A stretch of DNA of 64,000 bases, from NCBI GenBank assembly GCA_023101885.1, contig JALPQD010000159.1, positions 2,449,994-2,513,993 of the forward strand. Direction: 5' to 3'. A program made the translations under genes and the position numbers. The stretch's first letter is position 1. Each line of letters starts with the position of its first letter. The notes beneath the pieces are model-generated. The model was not told the origin of the DNA. It saw only the letters and a program-made list of their open reading frames with translations, and ran no database searches. This DNA is from Typhlomys cinereus (taxonomy: Eukaryota > Chordata > Mammalia > Rodentia > Platacanthomyidae). Positions 56,137-64,000 of the stretch are shown here, piece after piece.

Positions 56137-58523
56137 GGTAGACAAACAGATATAATTGATTTGTCACTTAGTCTTCCTAAATTGTTTTTAGTTATAAAAT
56201 CAACAAAGTATATTATCCAGTTTAGAGAAGTACCCACTTGGTATATCTTCATAAGTATGAGGGCATGTTTCAATATGATTCCTTGACTTGATGATCAAGG
56301 TCAATATAAAATCTTCATGTTAAATTTATAATGTGTTAATATTATTTATTCATATTTCCTATTAAATTCAATCACACCTCATGCATACTATTCATGAAAA
56401 TGTTGACATAAGCATAACCAATACTGTGTCTCCTATTTAAAAATGCAAGCTTCTAATAATATTTCCCCTAATTAGTGATAAATATGTACATTCACGTGTG
56501 TGTGTTGTGTGTGTGTTTGTGTGTTCCAAACATTATCCCAAGCAGTTCTCCGACCTTTTGACTCAATTCTGTTAATGAAGAGAAAGTGTTCTTTACTCTG
56601 TTCATATCAAAATCTAAAATGATAGTTTGCATCTTCAAATGCAATATAATATAAAGTAGATGCCTACATTCAAACCAAAACTGACATTCTCAAATATCAG
56701 CAATTTAAAATCAACTTAAATGTAATATTGACAAGTAGAGGAAGCTTAGTAGGTGACAGAAGTATTTACGTTAACAAATTCCGAAATGCATGTACTTACT
56801 CGAGGTTCTTAGTATCTTAGTTTTAAAACTTGTTGTTTTACTAAATGGTTGACCCATCAATTTGGAGGAAAATGGATGCTTCATTCCAGTTTAATATTCC
56901 AGGCTGTAGTTCAACATAGCAGGAAAGTTCCTAGCATCAGGAGTGGAGGAAAATGGCTACCCCATGTTTCCTGTAAGAGCAGAGAACAAAGACCAATGCA
57001 GATTAGTTTGCTGTGAGCTTTGCTCAAAATGCTAACTAGTTTTCTCCATCTTATCCATCTGGCCAGATTATGATTGCACATGCAATGACTTTGGTCTTTC
57101 CATATCAATTATGCAATTAAGACAATCTCCTTCATGCATTTCTTAACTAGATAATTCTTCATATGTATGACATATTTCAAGTGTCAACTTGACATCTGAA
57201 ATTAACTGGCATATGTAGAGAGAAGGAATTTTAGGCTTTGAGTCTATTTGAAAGCAAGTCTAAAACAGCAATGGTAATGAAAGGTTCCAGAGTAATGCCC
57301 TGATTTACCAAAGAAGCAATTAAGATTGCTATCCAAATGCTACAAAGAAAGCAATGGGTCCTTAATCTTCGCATAGAAAAAGATTCATCTGTAAATGTGT
57401 TGCTGTGTAGGTTTGAGTAAGTTGTATGCACGGGGCTAAAATTCACCTTAAGTCATTAATTAAAAAAAGCACTGACATTACAACTTGCTAATTTCTGAAT
57501 AAAGATAATATGCTTGAATAGCTCAGTTAAGAAATTAGTATAACATTCAAGACTTGTTCATATTACTTTAGAACAGAGGGAAAGGAATGAATGCATAATT
57601 TCTAAAAATACTTTATATGAGAGATCTAAAAATAATAATCTGAGTATTCATCTTAAAAATAGATGAATGGATAGAAAACATGAATAATAGATAATCAATA
57701 ATATACCAAAACAATTTCAAATTCTACAGGAAAAGGTAGACGTTTGTAACATGTATGTATTCTGAGGGCAGGTTAATAGATTGAATTGTATCTTCCTGGA
57801 TCGTTTTGTAGCAAAGTCAAAGAAGAAGACAATGATGAAAATAAAGAGGGTATCAAATTACATAGTGTCTCATAACTAAAGCCAAGGAAAATGAAGACAA
57901 TAAAAGGAAAAATCAATTGGATTAGAAATTTTGATTAACAACATTGAAGCATTTGAATTATTTTTATTATTATTAAGGAATTTCATATTCTTATTAAATC
58001 ATTATAGCCATATTCATATTATTAAAGAATTTCATATTTTCGTTTCATGAATTGTATATATGTGAAACTTCTTTCAACTTTCCATCTATCTTTAGAGTCT
58101 TGCGTCTAGATTCTAACATGTCCTGGTCTTTGCTTATTTACAGTACAATTCTTTGTGTTTTCACTGCTATTCTTCTTCAAAGATTTCTTTGGAAGCTCAG
58201 ACAGAATTCTACATGTTTTGGAGTTTGGATCTTATGGAACTTATTCACTCTTGCTTACAACACTTGTATCACTCACTTAAAAGACAATATTGTCCCCATT
58301 ATAGACACAATTCATCCAAGTACCTCACATGGACCAAACAACCAAAAAAAACCTCACAGTTTTAATGTGACAAATGTGTAACAATTTTTCCCTTAAAAGG
58401 ACACATGGAACAATGAATAAAACTTCAAACATTTCCTTCAAATAACCTTTAGTATGAGTTCTGATTAAGCTATAGAAATTTAAAATCCAAATATTACTCA
58501 AGATTTGGCTTAATTTTTTAAAA
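56137..58523. other. Unassigned AT-rich sequence, 2.4 kb
   Basis: No recognisable repeat or gene. A 109-codon frame (58052-58381) has a hydrophobic stretch but no family match that I can name. Confidence 0.6.
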
Positions 58524-58530
58524 AATATTT

Positions 58531-58804
58531 TTATTTATTTATTGTGTTGTGGGGGGGGTGTGGGTGTGTCTCTCAGGGCACTGTGTGTCCCTGTGAAGGA
58601 CCAGGGGTGACTTTGGGAATCATCCTGGATTGCTTCTACCTTCTTGCTTTGCTCTCGGATTTCCCAGGTTTGGCATGCCACTTCCAGAAATGCAAGCCTC
58701 AGCATTTTCTACCTGGTATTTTTAATAGGACTTGGGATCTGAACTAAGGAACTTCTGCTTGTGATATAGAGTCTTACTTACCCTCTGAGACGTCTCTACA
58801 GTCC
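58531..58804 (-). mobile_element. tRNA-derived SINE, antisense
   Basis: TTTTTATTTATTTATTGTGTTG tail with a G run in place of most GTs, CACTGTGTGTCCCTGTGAAGG, GACTTGGGATCTGAACTAAGG, ACGTCTCTACAGTCC. Head-to-head with the next copy. Confidence 0.85.
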
Positions 58805-58867
58805 TATTTGCCTTAATTTTGCAGTCAATAATGAAATAAAGTATATTCATAGGTTTTGAAATTAGTC

Positions 58868-59111
58868 CAGGGCTGGAATGATGGCTTAAGAGTTAAGATC
58901 CTACTTTGCAAGCAGAATGTCCTGAGTTTTAATCCCAGATCCCACAGAAAGCACAAGGCAGAAATCCTGGTGTCCTGCATTGTTGGCCCCTGGTGGGTGG
59001 AGCATTGGCTATCCCAGAGCCAAGCAAAAAGGGGTAGAAACATTGGAGGATGATTCCCAAAGTCGTCCTTGGTCTTTTACAGAGATACTCAGTGCCAACA
59101 CACACACACAT

Positions 59112-59146
<35 letters not shown>

Positions 59147-59165
59147 GTATTTAAAAAAGAAAAAA
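58868..59165 (+). mobile_element. tRNA-derived SINE, sense
   Basis: CCAGGGCTGGAATGATGGCTTAAG, GTCCTGAGTTTTAATCCCAGATCCC, GCCCCTGGTGGGTGGAGC, (CA)n, then ATGTATTTAAAAAAG. Confidence 0.9.
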
Positions 59166-61374
59166 ATAAATTAGTTAGTACTCAAATGAGAAGATCAAAT
59201 TTTTTGTTTTTACATAAAATTTCATTTTGGGTATGATATTGCTTTGCTCTTCTACAAGTATTTCCCCTGTCTCTGTCTTCAAAGTAGAAAATGAAAAAGT
59301 GCCACACATGACTCATGAAACTGTCTGAGACTTGTTAAGAATATGACTTTTTTCCTTTGATGAAATGGCATGCTTTTACTGTCTTCATGATAGAAGATGA
59401 CCTAGGTTGGTAGAAAGCATAACTGCAACCAAGTTCCTGATAAAATTCACCCAATGTGGCTACAGATATTTTCATCTAAAAGTGGAGATGTAAGAATGTT
59501 GCATAACAATGTCAAAACATAATTCTTATTAAATAAGCACATGTAAAGATTAGTATTCTGAATTATAAATAATAATCCAGTATGTGCCCAAAAGTACAAA
59601 TAATCAGGTTTAATGTGTTTATTTTTATTCCTTGGCCTGGATTAAGACATTTATAAAGAGAAATTTGTAAGATTAAATTAATTGCAATAATGATGATATG
59701 ACTGAATAACATATCCCCAAGAGAAACCGACTTCTGCTTGGGGATATCAGTCAAAAGGAAAAACGGTGATAATTGAATTTAGTTTGTGTTCATCATGGGA
59801 AACAGCCTCATGAACATTATGAAGAAAGAAGGGCATGGCAGAAACTGAACTGCTGAAGAGTGTGTTGAATCCATTTAGCACAGACCTATGATGGTACAAG
59901 AAGCAAATCTGTGGTTTCTGCTAGGGGACTCATCAATGTCTTTAACATGCCAAATGTGTTGAGAAGGTTGCAAACCTGCAGGAAGCAGTGGGGAAATTGT
60001 TATCTCATTTTTATGTCAAGCTCACATCTGTTTTGAAACATTCTGCTGTCTGAAAGTTGCTTGATGCCTTCTGTTTTGAAATACGATCTCAAAGTGGTTT
60101 TATTAAGTATAAGCTTGTGCCACTGGGTTTCACTTCAGTTTCTCTTCCTCCTCTTCTCAAATTTCTGTAGGTTCTTCATTTAACTCTTATGCCTCTGTGT
60201 CTTTCAAAACATCCTGAATCTCAACATTTCTGACTGTCCAATGGCTATGCTCTAAACACAACCTTCTCATTTACATTCTTTAAAAGCAACACAACAAGTC
60301 TACCTTCTTGTTCTTATCTTTCTATAGTCTCTACATAATATTCAACACAACAGACAATACAATCAGTTTAAAAGTACTTACCTGATCATGCCACTTGAAC
60401 AACTCATATCACTCAGGAGGAAACCTGTAAGTTTCTAATTTCCACCCATATGCTTCAAAAACTAAATCATCAGGACCATCTTGCCTTTTTTTTTCTATTT
60501 TTGTTGCTCTTTCTAGAATACACTCATGGATTTCTTCAGTTTGCACCATTTCCTGTGAAGTTCTTTGTCCTCAGATGCACACATAAATAACCATGGTCTC
60601 TATTGAGGTCTAAGTTCTACATTGTTATGAGTAAATGCAATTATGATTATATAAGTTATACTTCAGGCCCTTTTTATAACTTCTTTAACCTTTATTATTA
60701 TTTACTTTCTCATTTATCTTTCTCCTCATTCTCCTTCCTTTCTTCATTTTTCCAAATTATATCCTTCCACCTTCCCTCTCTCACTCCTCTTTCTCTTTCA
60801 TCACTCTTTCAAGTGATTGCTTCCTCGCAACTCAAATGAATGACACAGAGACAAAAGTTTTGGTTGTGGTGCCTGCTACAATTTTCCACGTCTGAAAAGA
60901 GCTGGGAATATAGACACTAAATAATCTAGCTTTAAAATGACCTTGTTATTTCTATTTTAATTTCACTGTTTTCCTTTTAATACTAAAAGAAAACAAAATA
61001 TTTATTTCTGCATATTATTCTTACATCTTTATGGAAGAGGAGTGTGTCAGTGGATCAGTGAGTTTATACCCATTGTAGCATTCTGAATTCCATTTGTCAT
61101 CCTATTTGCCGATTTATTAAACTACTGAATGCAAGAAAAAAGGAAGGTGGATGCTTGTTGCCCTCTGAAGACAGAAATTTATGATTAAGACATGATAAGA
61201 ATTGTTACTCACTTCTTTCTAGTACTTTTATTTCTTTTTATTCTTTCACATTCTCAAACACGTATGTAATGAATACTAGCCACTTTACCCCTTATTATAC
61301 TGTCTTACTTTCCTTCCTTTTCCCACTGAAAGTAATTCTTCTTTCCAACAAGTCAACTGTCTAAGTTTCCTATC

Positions 61375-61376
<2 letters not shown>
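59166..61376. other. Unassigned AT-rich sequence, 2.2 kb
   Basis: No recognisable repeat or gene. 60690-60800 is pyrimidine-rich. Confidence 0.6.

Positions 61377-61427
<51 letters not shown>
61377..61427. repeat. (GT)25 microsatellite, not SINE-borne
   Basis: About 25 uninterrupted GT units with no SINE body adjoining. Confidence 0.95.
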
Positions 61428-61592
61428 TAGTCTAGAATTCAAGGATGGGTGTTTACATTGGCATGCATGTTGTTATTTCCTGGAAATTGTGCAATTTATC
61501 AGTGTCTTTGTCAGTTTAGAAAGTGGCATCCTGTTACCCCAATTAGTTCCTATTCTGGCCTCCTCCCATTCCAAGATGAAATTTTGATAGGC

Positions 61593-61885
61593 TCTATCCT
61601 GGTTTGAATATAAATTACTCCACCACAGGGTCTTATGTTTGAGTCCTTAGCTAATCTTCATGTCTGGGAAGGTTGTGACACCATGAAAATGTAAACTCTT
61701 GTTCAAGAAAAGCACATCATAAAGGACAGGCATTGACATCTGGTGATCTGGTCCTGCTTATTCTCGGTTAGTTCTGACTCTCTATGCCTCATGATGACTG
61801 TAGCGATCAGAACTAGCCTCATACTTCTGACTCTAGCCATGGACTTGATCCTTTCTGGAACTCTAAGCCAATCTCATTAAAAAAA
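61593..61885 (+). mobile_element. MaLR solo LTR, 3' end decayed
   Basis: ATCCTGGTTTGAATATAAATTAC start, GTCTGGGAAGGTTGTGACACC, GCCTCATGATGACTG, AACTCTAAGCCAATCTC, then an A15 run where the AATAAA region would be, and a decayed end. Confidence 0.65.
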
Positions 61886-62235
61886 AAAAAAAAGAAACTG
61901 TGGCAGACTCGTTTTTGCATGTGACTAAAATTTTAGTGAGTTCTTGAGCACTACCATGTCCAGGAAATTTTGCTTGCCATCTAGTTTTTAATATATTACC
62001 AAAATACTGTTTTCTGGGCTTTTTCCTTATTTTCAAAATGAAGATTTTTGTAGTTAATCAAGTTCTTTCATGTTCTCTAATCTATTGTCTTTTATTTTGA
62101 ATAAAAACCAATATTTGGAGCCATCAGATACAGCCACACAAACCACTATTTGTCTTCCTTCATCTTACATTTTATATGATTTGAAAATTAGAGTTAATTC
62201 TGTATCATGAAGAATTTTCCATTTGAAAGACAGTT
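61886..62235. other. Unassigned sequence
   Basis: Nothing recognised. Confidence 0.5.
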
Positions 62236-62481
62236 TTGGACTAGAGAGATTACATAGGTATTAAGCCTCTGCTTTGCAAGGAGAAGGTCCTGAGTTCTGA
62301 TCCCAAATCTCATGTAAAAACAAATGGGGGTGGCCTACATGTATTTGGGTCCTGGAAGGTGAAATGTGACAAACCACAGAGCAAAGCAAATAGGAAGTAA
62401 AAGCAATCCAGGCTGTTCCTGAGGTCACTTTTCAGCCTCTACCATGACACATAGTTTTCTCTGATACATGCAGACAGACAG

Positions 62482-62532
<51 letters not shown>

Positions 62533-62550
62533 AACACACACACAAACACG
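62236..62550 (+). mobile_element. tRNA-derived SINE
   Basis: TTGGACTAGAGAGATTACATAGG, TTAAGCCTCTGCTTTGCAAGG, GGTCCTGAGTTCTGATCCC, GGGTGGCCTACATG, GGTCCTGGAAGGTG, then CAGACAGACAGACACA and a long (CA)n. Confidence 0.9.
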
Positions 62551-64000
62551 AAGATAGTTTGTTAGATATTTATTGAGGTTAGTATTTACTTATCTTTATA
62601 AATTTATATTCTTTTGCAAAAAACTTTATTAATAAAAGCAAAATTACTATAACACAATTTATTTTTGATAAATACTTGAAAGCAATCACTATTCAAATAA
62701 GTCAGGGTAACAATTTCTCCTAAGATGCAATTTGTCAGGCTGTGCAAAATTTCGTTGATCATTATGGAAACAGTCTTAGAGTACCCAGCATATTTTCCAA
62801 AGGTTCCTTCAGGCATTGAAGAGTTAATTTTAAAGGAAAATTCTGATATGTCTAGATTATAATTCTTGTAATCAACTGATACAAAATTAAAATATATCAT
62901 AGAAAATATAGCCTGAGGATTAAATTGTAGTTTTAATATTTGCATATGGGTTTTAATAGTACTAGCAATAAGAATTTATTCATATAAATAATTTAAAACT
63001 AGAATGTGTTATATTATCTGCTTATTGAGTAGAAAAAGATATAATTTCTTGAATATTTAATCTACATTTGTTAGAAAGTCCAAGATGATTTTTAAACTCA
63101 TGGTAACTTGAAATCCAAAATCTATAAGAATAATGCTTTGAAATCTCTTAAGGAAAACAAAATCATTCTTTAATGATTTAAAAGCATAGATGAATGTTCT
63201 TGATTTTTCCAAAATAGAAAAACTTATGAATAACTTTAAACAATTTTTGGTTGGAACCAGATATGTTGACAGAAATTTTCATTAAGACAAGCTTTTCTGA
63301 ATATGGCTTCTCTCTCCAATTAGAGAAAGAAAGATGAATGAGGAATGGATTTACTGAAGACTGTATAATGACAACAGGTGTAGAAAAATCAATATACTTA
63401 AGATATCTGAAATGATAAGTAATGCAGTGGAATTAAATATGTTCAAATAAGATAGCACTACAAATTCACTTGAAAACTAGCATAGGATAGCAGAACTGGG
63501 ATAGTCTAGCCATATGTCTTAAGACTTTACCTTTTAGTGAGTCTTGACCTATTTCCTACTGTCTGAGGGCTCTCTCTGGTGGCTGAAGATAGTTCCTGAA
63601 GTATAAACTAGAGAATATAAATCTCTACTGGGAGTAATTGTCTGTTAATGGTTAAGTGGCTGGTATATTAATTCTCCAGTTAGTTGCCCTCTGGCTATAA
63701 AAGTATATTGCATGTGCTGTACATCTATTCTCAGAATTCTTGCAGAAAAAAGATGCAGTTACAACATGACTACAGGTCTGATAATGTAATCTTTCCTGGT
63801 TACCTCCAATCTCCATCTCACAATCTTCTTCCCTGTAGATGTTGTCTGGGATTAAACGTAAATAAACTAAACATACTGTCACAAGCTCTGCAGGTGAAAT
63901 ATTTGAGATACGAGTTTAATCGACTTGTCATATTATTAAAGAGTATAGCAATCCTTCCATATCCCACATGATTATTCTTTATAAATATTTTGATTTTACC
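62551..64000. other. Unassigned AT-rich sequence to the window end
   Basis: No gene or repeat recognised. Opposed frames at 62604-62945 and 63652-63971 have no domains. Confidence 0.6.

Noticed and set aside
58052..58381. 109-codon frame with a hydrophobic segment
   Set aside because: Overlaps another frame of equal quality; no family resemblance.

Overview
This is AT-rich mammalian intergenic or deep intronic DNA. I see no intact host gene, rRNA, tRNA or CRISPR array. Almost everything recognisable is transposable-element sequence. The elements are rodent-like: a tRNA-derived SINE whose head resembles B2/ID heads and whose tail is (CA)n followed by AATTGAATAAATAA, one ID-like SINE, MT-type MaLR LTRs, and L1 elements with a G-rich 3' UTR. 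I saw no 7SL-derived B1 copy in 64 kb. A non-murid rodent (for example the jerboa or pocket-mouse side of the tree) is therefore plausible, but that is inference.

Layout. 1-6.3 kb: a MaLR LTR cut by the window edge, a DNA-type repeat, a second MaLR LTR, two old L1 pieces, and a SINE with a 21-unit AAAGG tract. 6.29-12.82 kb: a full-length class II (betaretrovirus-like, ERVK-type) provirus. It has two LTRs, a perfect 6-bp target duplication, a Lys-type primer binding site, degraded gag, pro and pol, a short 3' region where env would sit, and a polypurine tract. 12.8-24.9 kb: mostly unassigned sequence with five SINEs, an antisense L1, a short truncated L1 and a dispersed 130-bp direct duplication. 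24.9-39.7 kb: a MaLR LTR, DNA-type repeats, an antisense L1 3' UTR and long unassigned stretches.

39.7-43.8 kb: a cluster of nested L1s. A 5'-truncated L1 3' end is followed by an old L1 that was invaded by a young L1 with a 5' inversion and a 14-bp target duplication. The inversion junction carries a 59-bp filler that is a perfect reverse complement of sequence 1.7 kb downstream. This is the most unusual structure in the window. 43.9-48.9 kb: two MIR relics, one SINE, otherwise unassigned. 48.96-51.8 kb: a complete MaLR element (LTR, internal region, LTR) with a SINE inserted in its 3' LTR and a third, partial LTR abutting it. 51.8-64 kb: SINEs (including a head-to-head inverted pair), DNA-type repeats, a MaLR LTR and unassigned sequence.

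No genes act together here. The only coding relics are retroelement gag, pro and pol and L1 ORF2, all broken. Boundaries of old repeats are approximate, and family names are by recognition only, without a library search.
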